From NCBI GenBank assembly GCA_964596345.1, contig CAZQSZ010000003.1, positions 248,001 to 312,000 on the forward strand: DNA of 64,000 nucleotides, read 5' to 3'. Below are positions 42,857 through 52,106 of this stretch, piece by piece (position 1 is the first letter of the stretch; each line of letters begins with the position of its first letter). Origin of the DNA: CADEDV01 sp964596345 (GTDB lineage Bacteria > Bacteroidota > Bacteroidia > Chitinophagales > Chitinophagaceae). Position numbers and translations under genes: made by a program. Under the pieces are notes generated by a model that saw only the letters and a program-made list of their open reading frames with translations, made no database searches and was not told the origin of the DNA.

Positions 42857-43761
42857 TGTCCATTTTCTTTAATAGTTCGCAAAAAATACATTTCCAAATC
42901 TTCCAAAAACAGAAATATTTGCTTTGGTGGTAAACCATTTTCCGTCAATAGCTTTGATATAAGTTCAGGTTGTTCAATCGCTTCGCTGTTTGTAATTTCT
43001 ATTTCGTTGGTTTGTTTTTGATGAACTGTGTAATTTTTGGTTTGCAAAAATTGAATAGCTTTTTGATTGTCGGTTGTTTGCACTAAAACTTTCCTGATGA
43101 TTTGTTGTGATAATTCTTGCGAGGCAACTTCCTTAATCAATTTCCCTTCATGAATTATGGCGATGCGATTTGCAAGTTTGGAGATTTCACCGAGTATATG
43201 GCTTGAAAGAAAAATTGTTGAGCCTTTTTTTGCAAGGGCAGTCAGCAGTTCCCGAACTTCTACAATTCCTTCCGGGTCTAATCCGTTTATTGGTTCGTCT
43301 AATATCAAAAGTTTCGGATTGTGCATTAGTGATTTTGCTAACCCTAAGCGTTGCTGGTTACCGAGTGATAATGCCTTAGCTTTTATATTTCTGTATTTTG
43401 TTAATTTTAATTTGTCAATAATGTCGTCAATCAATTTGAGATTGGAAAGTTGTCGCAACTTGTAAATCACATTCAGATTTTCGTAAACCGAAAGATTTGG
43501 ATAGGAATGAGGTGTTTCAACTAAATAACCAATATCATTCCAATGCCTGAATTGAGGTGTAAGAGGTTTACCAAACAAGTAAATTGCTCCACTGTCGGGT
43601 TTTATCATTCCTAACAACATACGAATAAGGGTCGACTTACCTGCACCGTTTAATCCCAGGAAACCGTAAATCTCACCCTCTCTAACGTGGATGCTGATAT
43701 TGTTAATAGCTTCTGTTGAGCCGAATCGCTTCGATAAAGTATTTGTTTTTATTATTTCCAT
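42853..43761 (-). CDS. ABC transporter ATP-binding protein (BcrA-like)
   Basis: 302 residues. Walker A GLNGAGKST (about 37-45), signature LSLGNQQRLGLA, Walker B LLILDEPINGLDPEG and the H-loop SSHIL are all visible. The C-terminal 90 residues form the small extra domain common in BcrA-like proteins (TTDNQKAIQFLQTKNYTV). It partners the following permease. There is no adjacent two-component system. Confidence 0.93.
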   Translation of the reverse strand: MEIIKTNTLSKRFGSTEAINNISIHVREGEIYGFLGLNGAGKSTLIRMLLGMIKPDSGAIYLFGKPLTPQFRHWNDIGYLVETPHSYPNLSVYENLNVIYKLRQLSNLKLIDDIIDKLKLTKYRNIKAKALSLGNQQRLGLAKSLMHNPKLLILDEPINGLDPEGIVEVRELLTALAKKGSTIFLSSHILGEISKLANRIAIIHEGKLIKEVASQELSQQIIRKVLVQTTDNQKAIQFLQTKNYTVHQKQTNEIEITNSEAIEQPELISKLLTENGLPPKQIFLFLEDLEMYFLRTIKENGQ

Positions 43762-43812
43762 TTCGTTTTAATGCAAATTGATTGTATCCTAATATTACTA
43801 TAACCTGTGTTG

Positions 43813-44466
43813 TCAAAACTTTCTTTTACGATTGATTACACCCAAAACAACTGCCATAATGAAGCTTAAGACCATCAATAATAAGACGAAGTAAAATAAC
43901 GGCATAGAAATAATTGAAACTCGGAGAAATGAAAATACTATTAGCCCGGCAACTAACCCTGAAAAGTAAACGAATTTTTCAATGGTACTTAAAGTTAGAT
44001 TTGTCGAATCTATGAACGGTAACAAGCTGTCAATAAACAAGTACCTGATTTTATGCCAGTTCCATAAAGCCACCCAAATACTTGCGAGTAGCATACCAAA
44101 AGCTACAAATGAGGTATCTGCAAATTCGTATGATATTGTTATAAAATAAATATTTGAAATGATGGCTAAAAACATAACCGAGCCAAATGCAGCTGTTCGT
44201 TCAAACAAAATAAATAAACCTGCAATGACCTGTGCAGCTCCTAAAAACTGCCAATAATACCCCGATTGATAGAGCATTTCAAAAAAGGCCCCAGCTTCGT
44301 ATTCTGTGCCCATCGTGCTGAACCGCATTCCTAATACTTTTACCATACCTGTTGGAATGAATGCTACGGCCAGCAGCACTTTGCTTCCTATCGTAAATCG
44401 ATAGAGCAAGGGTTGTGCTCTTGCCCAGAGTAGAAATTGAATCAATAATAGGTCAATCTTTTTCAT
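43813..44466 (-). CDS. DoxX-like membrane protein (paralogue of 37992-38627)
   Basis: 217 residues and about six helices. The motif SGYYWQFLGAAQVIAGLF and later NIYFITISYEFADTSFVAFGMLLAS match the paralogue 5 kb away. The first 28 residues are longer and more basic than in the paralogue. It is about 50 bases upstream of the ABC transporter genes on the same strand. Function unknown. Confidence 0.65.
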   Translation of the reverse strand: MKKIDLLLIQFLLWARAQPLLYRFTIGSKVLLAVAFIPTGMVKVLGMRFSTMGTEYEAGAFFEMLYQSGYYWQFLGAAQVIAGLFILFERTAAFGSVMFLAIISNIYFITISYEFADTSFVAFGMLLASIWVALWNWHKIRYLFIDSLLPFIDSTNLTLSTIEKFVYFSGLVAGLIVFSFLRVSIISMPLFYFVLLLMVLSFIMAVVLGVINRKRKF

Positions 44467-44542
44467 CCCATTGCTTTTTTGGTTGCTGTACTAGAGAAAA
44501 GTCCAATTAAACTCCGGCAGCATTGATATTGCCAAAGGCGGT

Positions 44543-46228
44543 TTAGTTCTTCCATATAGGCATTTTTATAAAGCTTTCATTATGCCATTTGATTTGTAAA
44601 GGTTCACCTGCATCTTTTATTGTTTCTTCTGAAACTGGTTTACCTGAACCATAATTTATTATTTCAAAAGGATGTTTATTGATATTGAGTAAAAGAACCA
44701 GTCGGCTTCCTTTATTAATTTTCTTACTTACAAATCGGGTATTCCCAAAAGGAATAAGCTCCTTTTTATTGGGTTGTAAAAGCTGTCGTTTAGAATTGTC
44801 TTTGGCATAGCTTGCCCTGCCAACATAGCGGGTAAGAAAGAAATATTTACCATCAGGCATCAGTTCATATAAAGCCAATGAAACATCCATATCTTTTTTG
44901 TTAATGGTTGCAATCATGTTTCCTGTAAATGAGCCATTGATTGAAAAGTCATATTCAAAAGGTTGTGTGGTAAAAACCAATCCATTACCGGCATCAAGGG
45001 AGTCAAAAATTATTTCAGGAGTGTAATATGTATTTTGTTTTTCTCTATCCTTGAAATCTATTTTTTGGGTTTCAAAATTTTTTGTTTTAGGTTTTACAGG
45101 AGCCAGTCTGTTTTTGCTTAAAAAGAAAATAAGTGTGTCGTTATTAATGTTTTGGAGTGATGATGAATGCCGCCATTCATTTGTTCCCATTACCTGAAAA
45201 TTTATTTTGTCTTTGAGTAATTCAGGTTTGGGCTTTCCTTTCAAAATGTAGTCCAGCCATTGATAAGCAAGTTCCATCATACTGATGTTTGCAACACTAT
45301 CAATATTATAACCTATCAGATTTTTTGCAGGTCTGCGTTGCCCGCCCCAATGGTCGTAAGGTCCGATTACAAAATAATGATTGGCTTTTTTATTAAATCT
45401 ATAATGTTGCTTAAAATACTGGATGGCTCCTATTTGAGAACCATCATAATACCCGGTAGTTGTCAATATGGGAATATTGATTTTTGCATACTCATCTGGT
45501 GTTGGAACTAGGGATTGCCAATAATTGTCGTAAGCAGGATGCGTTAACCAGTTTTGAAAAATTGAGTTTGGTTGTCCGGCTAAACTGTCAAGTTTGTTAT
45601 ATGCTATTCCTGTGTTGAAATAATCGAAGACCAATTCCCTTGTTAATGGTTTGTTTTTATAAATATCGTTGCTCCAACTAAGTGTATGCAATAGAGGAAC
45701 ATTGTTTTCCATAGGAAAATCGAAGCCAGGCATAACAGCCACTTGTGGAACGATGGTTTTAAGTGCAGGATGACTATTTTTTACACTTGCCCATTGTGCA
45801 TAGCCCGTATAGCTCCCACCAAACATACCAACGCTTCCATTGCACCATGATTGCCTGCTAATCCAATCAATAATTTCAAAAATATCTGTTGTTTCATGTT
45901 CATAAGGAGCATAATATTTTAAATCAGTTCTGATGCCTCTGGCATAAGCAACAATGCCAACAAAATCTCTGTCGGCTGAACGCTTGCCAAAAATATTGTC
46001 TCCTGCTCCCTGGTAATAAGTTGTATAAAACAGAATAGCAGGCAATGGAATTGTGTTTGCTTTTTTACGAACAACAATAGCAGAAATGCCAATGCCGCTT
46101 CGTATAGGAATTAATATGCTGTCTTGAACAATGTAAATGCTATCTGAAGAATTAATTTGTTGAGCAGTTGCTGATGAGAAACTTATCAAAAAGCCGCACA
46201 ATAAATGTGTAAATATTTTTGTTGGCAT
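44543..46228 (-). CDS. Secreted CocE/NonD-family (X-Pro dipeptidyl-peptidase-like) hydrolase
   Basis: The ATG at 46228 (MPTKIFTHLLCGF) is chosen because it begins a signal peptide; a longer frame to 46378 overlaps the beta-lactamase gene. 561 residues. The alpha/beta-hydrolase nucleophile is in GMFGGSYTGYAQW (GxSxG-like GGSYTG), and the C-terminal jelly-roll domain typical of CocE enzymes follows from about residue 360. It may act on esters or amides such as beta-lactam acyl groups or peptides. The gene lies next to a class A beta-lactamase. Confidence 0.85.
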   Translation of the reverse strand: MPTKIFTHLLCGFLISFSSATAQQINSSDSIYIVQDSILIPIRSGIGISAIVVRKKANTIPLPAILFYTTYYQGAGDNIFGKRSADRDFVGIVAYARGIRTDLKYYAPYEHETTDIFEIIDWISRQSWCNGSVGMFGGSYTGYAQWASVKNSHPALKTIVPQVAVMPGFDFPMENNVPLLHTLSWSNDIYKNKPLTRELVFDYFNTGIAYNKLDSLAGQPNSIFQNWLTHPAYDNYWQSLVPTPDEYAKINIPILTTTGYYDGSQIGAIQYFKQHYRFNKKANHYFVIGPYDHWGGQRRPAKNLIGYNIDSVANISMMELAYQWLDYILKGKPKPELLKDKINFQVMGTNEWRHSSSLQNINNDTLIFFLSKNRLAPVKPKTKNFETQKIDFKDREKQNTYYTPEIIFDSLDAGNGLVFTTQPFEYDFSINGSFTGNMIATINKKDMDVSLALYELMPDGKYFFLTRYVGRASYAKDNSKRQLLQPNKKELIPFGNTRFVSKKINKGSRLVLLLNINKHPFEIINYGSGKPVSEETIKDAGEPLQIKWHNESFIKMPIWKN

Positions 46229-46235
46229 AATTTTT

Positions 46236-47144
46236 CTATTCGTTTTTTGTGTAGAAGTCATAAGTTGCTTTTGCAATGTCTGCGATAATTTTTTCGTTTG
46301 TATCGAAATCTTCTTTTGACTCAGATACAAAAACACTAATGATAAAATACTTTTCATTAGGTAAAAAAACGATACCAATATTATTTACAGCGGCTGTAAT
46401 TCCAGTTCCTTTGTTTGTGCCTGACCAGCCGGTCTTATGGGCAACAATTGTTTCTTCCGGCAATTGTCCTCTTATTCGGTTTTTACCGGTAGTCGTTTCT
46501 TTGTTTGTTTTCCAAAAAAAGTCGTAACTGGCCTTTGAGAGTAAATCGTCTTTATTCTCAAAAAATACTTTAAGGGCTTCGCTTGCTGCTTTTGGGGTAG
46601 TCCAATTTTGAAACATATTATCCCACTTCGCTTGCATTTCTTTTTCGTTAAAAGTAATTTCTATATCTTTTATGCCGCTATTTTTAATATACTCTTCCAC
46701 CGTTTTCGGTGTCCCAATAAGTTTAATAAGTATATCGCAAGCTGTATTATCACTGTGAGAGACAGCATACTGAATTAACCTTTCAATAGTAAAACTTCCG
46801 CCATTAGGGTTTTCATCTCTAAGCGGACTCCAAAACTCTTCTGGTAAAAGTTCATTTTTGCTTATTTCTATTTTTTGGTCTAATGACAGGTTTCCTTTGT
46901 CAACTTTCGACAACACAGCTAATGCAATATGAAACTTAAAAACACTTTGCATTGGGAATTTCCTATCTCCATGTAACGAAAGAGTGTCTTTCCCATTATT
47001 CCCAATAATTGAAACCCCTACTACTGCATTTTTTTTAGATACAATTTGCTCAATTCTATTTCGTAAATAATCAGTATTATCTCGTGTCTTGCAACTTGCT
47101 GCAAATAATAATAGTAAAGATGTTAATTGAAATAGCCTATTCAT
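46236..47144 (-). CDS. Class A (PER/VEB/CIA-type subclass) beta-lactamase, lipoprotein
   Basis: 302 residues. A lipobox (AASC, Cys18) predicts an acylated, membrane-anchored enzyme. Active-site motifs are S67-V-F-K70, S131-D-N133 and K237-T-G239. The Glu-containing loop N166-E167-KEMQ with a following QNW is the variant seen in PER, VEB and CIA subclass enzymes, not the TEM/SHV ExxLN form. It hydrolyses beta-lactams by acylation and deacylation; PER-like relatives attack oxyimino cephalosporins, but the spectrum here is unknown. Confidence 0.9.
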   Translation of the reverse strand: MNRLFQLTSLLLLFAASCKTRDNTDYLRNRIEQIVSKKNAVVGVSIIGNNGKDTLSLHGDRKFPMQSVFKFHIALAVLSKVDKGNLSLDQKIEISKNELLPEEFWSPLRDENPNGGSFTIERLIQYAVSHSDNTACDILIKLIGTPKTVEEYIKNSGIKDIEITFNEKEMQAKWDNMFQNWTTPKAASEALKVFFENKDDLLSKASYDFFWKTNKETTTGKNRIRGQLPEETIVAHKTGWSGTNKGTGITAAVNNIGIVFLPNEKYFIISVFVSESKEDFDTNEKIIADIAKATYDFYTKNE

Positions 47145-47181
47145 TTTTTATGTTCTTTTTATAGGTTTAGGGTTTGCCATT

Positions 47182-47655
47182 TTACTTAACCCTTTTCATA
47201 GGGAATTTTTGGCTACGTTCTTTCCCATTTTTAGTACCTGAGATTTCAGCTACCAATGAATCTGCAGTTATTTTAGTGTAGGAAATTATTTGAGGAAAAT
47301 CGTGTGCTTGATTTTCAAATATCAATTCGGTCTCTGAAACTATTTTTGCAGTAAAGCGTACAGGTAAATCACCATTTTGATTTTTAACCTTCGGAATATA
47401 AAACAAGGATTTTTTTTCCTCAAGTAATTGTACAGTCTCAAAAACTATTGTGTCTTTTTCTTTAAGCATATAGCTTTTTCCAGACAGTTCAAACTCATTT
47501 ATCTTTTCCCATGTTTCATAAATGCTTCCTCTTTGGGTTTTATTTTCCCAGGTGCCAATAAGCCATTCTGCTTTCTGTATTTTATTGTGTTGTTGAAAAG
47601 TCCAACTGCAAAAAGTAATTATTCCTAAAACTGCAAATACGATTATCTTTTTCAT
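47182..47655 (-). CDS. Secreted DUF6265-like (lipocalin-fold) protein
   Basis: 157 residues. Signal peptide about 1-18. The core starts EWLIGTWENKTQRGSIYETWEK, then SYMLKEKDTIVFETVQLLEEKKSLFY, and ends FENQAHDFPQIISYTKI. This fits the short beta-barrel DUF6265 family. Function unknown. Confidence 0.7.
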   Translation of the reverse strand: MKKIIVFAVLGIITFCSWTFQQHNKIQKAEWLIGTWENKTQRGSIYETWEKINEFELSGKSYMLKEKDTIVFETVQLLEEKKSLFYIPKVKNQNGDLPVRFTAKIVSETELIFENQAHDFPQIISYTKITADSLVAEISGTKNGKERSQKFPMKRVK

Positions 47656-47669
47656 TTGTTGAGTTGAGT

Positions 47670-48038
47670 TTAGTTTAATGAATGAACTGCCACTTTATTC
47701 CCCTCTGTATCTATAAACATTGCGAAGTATCCCATTTCAGGGCTTATCTGGGTTTTAGGAACGATAACCCTGCCATTGTTTTTTTCAACTTTGTTTAATA
47801 CACTTTGTAAATCTTTGCCGCCATTCAGGTAAGCAAGTATTCCATCTTTTGAGGGTTTATAATCTTCGCCTTGTACAATAGCCCCGGACACATTCTTTCC
47901 ATCTGTAGGAAAGAAGCCCATCTTTGTTCCAAACATTTCGCTTTCTTTAATTTCTACCCCAAGAATAGCCTTGTAAAAAGATATTGCCCTTGCAAAGTCT
48001 GCTGCTGGTATTTCAAACCAATTGATTAAATTTTCCAT
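47670..48038 (-). CDS. VOC/glyoxalase-fold protein
   Basis: The ATG at 48038 (MENLINWFEIPAADFARAI) is chosen; an upstream TTG would add 17 residues without homology to the fold. 122 residues. Two beta-alpha-beta-beta-beta units are visible, with NWFEIPAADF and YFAMFIDTEGNKVAVHS. Metal ligands of glyoxalase I are not obvious. Common small stress or antibiotic-related fold, role unknown. Confidence 0.75.
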   Translation of the reverse strand: MENLINWFEIPAADFARAISFYKAILGVEIKESEMFGTKMGFFPTDGKNVSGAIVQGEDYKPSKDGILAYLNGGKDLQSVLNKVEKNNGRVIVPKTQISPEMGYFAMFIDTEGNKVAVHSLN

Positions 48039-48109
48039 TCTTATATTTTTTTCGGTGAGTAGCAAAAATGCAGCACCGCTTAAATTCAAAATTGTACAAA
48101 TGCGACAAC

Positions 48110-48952
48110 TTAATCTGTGCCATAAAACAGTGAAGACATTTTAATGTTGTTACCATAAAATTCTTTGGGTGTAAAGCCTGTAAATTCTCTAAAGTCTTTG
48201 ATAAAGTGAGCCTGGTCGTAATATTGTCCTTCATAGGCGAGGGCAGTAAGACTTGTAAACTTTTTACTAATAAGCATTTTAAGTGTGGTTTGCAACCTTA
48301 TGGTTTTTGAAAGCTGCTTAGGACTTAATCCGATGGCAGTTGAAAATTTCCGCTCTAGTTGCCTGCGATTGATATTGTTAAGTTTAGAAAGCTCATCAAC
48401 GGAAAGTTGCCCGTTAGCCGTTAGTATAGTTTCAATAGTTGATTGTATTACCTTTTCAATTGTTTCTGCAGATGATAGTCGGCTTAATAAAAATGTTTCA
48501 ATTTGATTTATTCTTTCAGAAATCAATGTAGTATTTAATATGACCTGTTCTATTTGTTTGCCATCTGTACCAAATAGTTTTTCTAATGCAACTGCTTTAT
48601 TTTCCATTTCTTTTAATGGAATGGTTGAAAAGGGTAAAAAACCTTCATGGTAAAAACGAACAGAAAAAATACCTGTTTTACCGGTGGGTTCTATTTCAAG
48701 AGGTTTGGTTAATTGACCGAAAACAAAGCACCTGGGTTGAATAATAGTGTTTCCGCCTGCTATGTGTTGTTTGTATAAATCACCATAATGAAAAATCATT
48801 TCCATACAACCGTCAGGAACTATGGTTTGCCGTTGCGGGTACATTTCTTTCAGACTTTCCAAAGTCCAATAACATTTTACAAGAGTGCTTAAGTCTTTGC
48901 TTGGTTCAAAAGTTTGATAATTCATTTGTTTCAAGTCTATAGTATCAGGCAT
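48110..48952 (-). CDS. AraC-family regulator with DUF6597 N-terminal domain
   Basis: 280 residues. The N-terminal part (LVKCYWTLES, TIVPDGCMEMIFHYGD) matches the DUF6597 sensor domain. The C-terminal part has two helix-turn-helices, LSVDELSKLNNINRRQLERKF and SLTALAYEGQYYDQAHFIKDFREFTGFTPKEFY. Likely activates or represses nearby cargo genes. Its start overlaps the preceding membrane gene by 8 bases. Confidence 0.85.
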   Translation of the reverse strand: MPDTIDLKQMNYQTFEPSKDLSTLVKCYWTLESLKEMYPQRQTIVPDGCMEMIFHYGDLYKQHIAGGNTIIQPRCFVFGQLTKPLEIEPTGKTGIFSVRFYHEGFLPFSTIPLKEMENKAVALEKLFGTDGKQIEQVILNTTLISERINQIETFLLSRLSSAETIEKVIQSTIETILTANGQLSVDELSKLNNINRRQLERKFSTAIGLSPKQLSKTIRLQTTLKMLISKKFTSLTALAYEGQYYDQAHFIKDFREFTGFTPKEFYGNNIKMSSLFYGTD

Positions 48953-49589
48953 TTAAGCTATGTATTTCATTTAATATTTCATTTGCATCCTGAATTCTTT
49001 TAAATTCCCCTTTGCTCATAAACCACTTAAACCACTTTTTATGTTGATTTTTAATATTTAAATTCATGTAAAGCCAAATACCAATAAACAGTTGGATAAT
49101 TACAATAGGCACTTGCACAAACCAAAAAGTAGCAGGGCTATCTAACATCCATTCATTGCTCATAAACCATATGGAAAATACAGGTAGTTGTATCCATAAC
49201 AGCCCTAATGTTTTCAGGTTAGATAATTTCAATTTTAACAACCGCTGTTGAGCTACTATAACAGTTTGGTTGTAATTGAAATTTTTAAGAAGCACTAAGT
49301 GATAGACATATAGAGCAATAGCTGTAATGCTTATAGAGATATGAATGATAATCGCTGATTTGAAATACAAATTGGTTTTACTCCAGGATGCTATTACAAT
49401 AAGTAACATCGCAGCACACCAAACAATGCCGAAAACAATACCTACAATTCGGTTTTTTTTCAAACCGTGTAATGTAGATTTTACTTTGCCTTGCAAACTT
49501 TCTTTTAATAGCTGTGTATTTATGTTTAAACACTTGTCTATTTTAGAATTTTGCACTTTCCACAAACCTATTATTTCAGTTAATTCCAT
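48945..49589 (-). CDS. Membrane protein paired with ECF sigma factor, copy 1
   Basis: 214 residues. A cytoplasmic N-terminal helical part (about 1-45) is followed by four to five helices, in two pairs. It is a paralogue of 55692-56354: both begin EL...LWK..N.K...LN...L and both end with a helix plus KKWF.. and a charged tail. It follows an ECF sigma gene by 8 bases, as in the other copy, so it is a probable anti-sigma or signal partner. Confidence 0.55.
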   Translation of the reverse strand: MELTEIIGLWKVQNSKIDKCLNINTQLLKESLQGKVKSTLHGLKKNRIVGIVFGIVWCAAMLLIVIASWSKTNLYFKSAIIIHISISITAIALYVYHLVLLKNFNYNQTVIVAQQRLLKLKLSNLKTLGLLWIQLPVFSIWFMSNEWMLDSPATFWFVQVPIVIIQLFIGIWLYMNLNIKNQHKKWFKWFMSKGEFKRIQDANEILNEIHSLNA

Positions 49590-49597
49590 TGCAATAT

Positions 49598-50104
49598 TTA
49601 TTTTACAGTTGTAAACTTTTCTTTTAAAAATATTTTTATTCTGCCCATTCTTGTACCCACATTCGTTTCAGAAATACCTAAAATTTCTGAAATTTCCTTA
49701 TAACTTTTCTCTTCAAAATATAATAATATTAATGCCTTGTCTAATTCTTTCAATTCACTTACAAAGTGAAGCAACAGTAAGTAGTTCTGCTCTTTTTCAC
49801 CAGTATTACTTGTATCAGAAACTTCAAAAATGGGTGCAGCATGACTTACAATATGTTTTTCTCTCACTTTTTCTTTCCTGTAATTTGAGATGGCTGTATT
49901 TAAAGCAATTCGATAAATCCAGGTTGAATGCTTGAACTCATCATTATAATTTTCAAAAACTTTCCAAAGTTTCAAAATTATTTCTTGTACAAGGTCATTT
50001 CTATCCTCAACGTCCTTACAATATGAGGTTGCAATTTTGTATATAATGCCTTTATGAGCTTCTATTATATTTATAAATATGGTGGACTTATCGGCTTCTC
50101 TCAT
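49598..50104 (-). CDS. ECF-family RNA polymerase sigma factor, copy 1
   Basis: 168 residues. Region 2 appears as GIIYKIATSYCKDVEDRNDLVQEIILKLWK with STWIYRIALNTAISNYRK. Region 4 follows as LDKALILLYFEEKSYKEISEILGISETNVGTRMGRIK. It is closely related to 56359-56865. It overlaps the acyltransferase gene by 4 bases upstream and is followed by its membrane partner. Confidence 0.88.
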   Translation of the reverse strand: MREADKSTIFINIIEAHKGIIYKIATSYCKDVEDRNDLVQEIILKLWKVFENYNDEFKHSTWIYRIALNTAISNYRKEKVREKHIVSHAAPIFEVSDTSNTGEKEQNYLLLLHFVSELKELDKALILLYFEEKSYKEISEILGISETNVGTRMGRIKIFLKEKFTTVK

Positions 50105-51159
50105 ATCTGTTTTCTATTGTCTATTATTCCAAAAAGTGTTCCGATATATTTATTTCGTTTTATTATAAATTCATAAAATAGCAAACTCCCTGTCGTGGTT
50201 CCTATCAACACCATTAAAAATTTTAGCTGTACCTGAATAGTCAATGGCAATATGGTCATACAGGATAACCCTAAAAAAATCATATGTACAATATAAACAG
50301 GGTAGGCTGCTTTTGACAGGTAACTCAATGCTGTATTTGAAAAATTGAAGTGTTTATTGGCAAAAGCAAAGACTGTAAAAATCCAAAGACAAGTTTCAAC
50401 AGGCATATTTATTCGTTGAGGAAAGTCAAAATAATTTCCCACTCTAATGGTAAAGAAAAAAGCAGAAAAACATAGAAATAACCACTTGTACTTGGTAAGC
50501 ATCTTCCAAAAATTTCCGTCTAAAAATGCGAATACTATTCCAAATACAAATGCTAGCAACCCTAAAAAAAAGCCGTGAATTGTTTCTGCATACATTTCAT
50601 ACACAGGCGGGTTTACAATAATTGTTTCCATTATAAAGCAAACAATTATAATCGGGAGGATGATTACACCACTCAATGCCTTACGAATTTTTACAATAGT
50701 GTTCTTGTTTGCTACTTTTCTAATGTAGTATAACGGTGCAATGGCGAGTAATACATAACACAAAATATTACCTAAAAACCAAAGATGACCAGCATGTGGC
50801 TTATATTGAAATTTCCAATCATAATATTTTTGCAGTATGAAAAGATAGACCGGTGTAATTACAACAAATCCGAATAACAATGGCAACCCTATTCTTAGCA
50901 ACCTTTCTTTCAACAACTCTTTCCAGCTTCGGTTTCTAAATGAAAAGCACAAACCCATACCTGCTATGAAAAATAGGATAGGGATTCGCCAAACATTTAA
51001 AAAAGACATTGGAAGCCATAATGATAGCCAATTTTCTGTGTTTGTCATAAATCCTATCATAAGCCCCCACGGTTGAAAAACAATAGCCACATGATATACT
51101 ATTAATAAAGCAATGGTAATTACTCTTATCCAATCAACATCATATCTTCTTTCTGTCAT
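50101..51159 (-). CDS. Acyltransferase 3 family membrane protein
   Basis: 352 residues with about ten helices. The opening RRYDVDWIRVITIALLIVYHVAIVF is the acyltransferase-3 signature (Arg/Asp-rich start followed by a helix with His), and SFLNVWRIPILFFIAGMGLCF is typical of helix 3. Such proteins O-acylate surface sugars, glucans or antibiotics. Overlap with the sigma gene suggests a shared transcript. Substrate unknown. Confidence 0.85.
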   Translation of the reverse strand: MTERRYDVDWIRVITIALLIVYHVAIVFQPWGLMIGFMTNTENWLSLWLPMSFLNVWRIPILFFIAGMGLCFSFRNRSWKELLKERLLRIGLPLLFGFVVITPVYLFILQKYYDWKFQYKPHAGHLWFLGNILCYVLLAIAPLYYIRKVANKNTIVKIRKALSGVIILPIIIVCFIMETIIVNPPVYEMYAETIHGFFLGLLAFVFGIVFAFLDGNFWKMLTKYKWLFLCFSAFFFTIRVGNYFDFPQRINMPVETCLWIFTVFAFANKHFNFSNTALSYLSKAAYPVYIVHMIFLGLSCMTILPLTIQVQLKFLMVLIGTTTGSLLFYEFIIKRNKYIGTLFGIIDNRKQI

Positions 51160-51166
51160 TACGGGT

Positions 51167-51721
51167 TTATTTTAGCATGGCTACAATTACAGGCCTTGTT
51201 TTTTTAATATACTCATAATCCAATTTTACACCCAAGGGGGCTAAGGCTGCACCCGTCATATCATAAAAGGGCTTGGCTTCTTCAAAAGGTGCGTTTACGG
51301 CATCGTAGGCTGTGCTGCCATAATTGTTCTTTATGGTTTTATCTGCGTTTTTTGCTATGAGCATTTTTACTATTTCCGGGTGGCAAAAAAATGATGCAGT
51401 GATAAGTGCTGTTGAACCTTCGTTATTCTGCACATTAAGTAATGCACCAGCATCAATTAATAATTTTGCAATTTCAACTTTCCCAAATAGAGCCGCAGAA
51501 ATAAGTGGCGTACTGCCACTTGAGTTTTCCTTTACATTTAAGTCAGATTTTGCGGCAATATGTTGTTTTACTGTTTGAATTTCGCCATTTAGAACTGCCG
51601 TATGAATATCAATTTTTGGTGCTTGTTTTTTTTGGGCACAAGATGAAATCGAAAGAAAAGCAAGCATTATTATTGTAAATAATTTGCCTCTTTTGATTTG
51701 TGAGATTGTTTTAGATTCCAT
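51167..51721 (-). CDS. Ankyrin-repeat lipoprotein
   Basis: The ATG at 51721 (MESKTISQIKRGKL) is chosen over a TTG nine codons upstream. 184 residues. Lipobox SISSC (Cys at about residue 28). Three ankyrin-like repeats follow: DIHTAVLNGEIQTVKQHIAAKSDLNVKE, GSTPLISAALFGKVEIAKLLIDAGALLNVQN and GSTALITASFFCHPEIVKMLIAKNADKTIKN. A protein-binding envelope role is likely. Function unknown. Confidence 0.8.
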   Translation of the reverse strand: MESKTISQIKRGKLFTIIMLAFLSISSCAQKKQAPKIDIHTAVLNGEIQTVKQHIAAKSDLNVKENSSGSTPLISAALFGKVEIAKLLIDAGALLNVQNNEGSTALITASFFCHPEIVKMLIAKNADKTIKNNYGSTAYDAVNAPFEEAKPFYDMTGAALAPLGVKLDYEYIKKTRPVIVAMLK

Positions 51722-51748
51722 TTTAACTTTTTGAAATTTACAATACAA

Positions 51749-52106
51749 TAATGTTAGGTATTTAATTATACGCAGACCATGCTATAAAATCACAGAAAGA
51801 TTCTATTTTTTAAAAGTTTCTTGAAACCGCTATTTTTAATTAGCACTCTTGGCAGTAACATATTCTAGTGGTGTAATATTTTCGGAAAATTAAAGTGCCA
51901 GTGTAAGTACCCCATTTCTCTGACAGCTGTTTTTGGAGTAGTTTAATTTTTGACCTCCTCCCTTTTTTCAGACCAGCCTAATGTGAATATTTCGGGCTTC
52001 TGAATTAAAGAAGCTTCTACAATGTGTTCGCTATTGCAATTCTTTTACAAGCCTCCAGTATTTGGTGTAAATAAACTTCTCTTAATTCATCATCAGGCAT
52101 CGTTCC
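51749..52106. other. 358-base gap with a possible gene remnant
   Basis: AT-rich and without an intact gene. The minus strand carries a short broken reading frame (51943-52100, listed separately). The rest has no clear structure. Confidence 0.4.
51943..52100 (-). pseudogene. Short frameshifted gene remnant
   Basis: From an ATG at 52100 the frame gives MPDDELREVYLHQILEACKR and more before a stop. A different frame then continues VEASLIQKPEIFTLGWSEKR to a stop at 51943. The two look like one small protein broken by an insertion or deletion. The family is not recognised. Confidence 0.25.
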
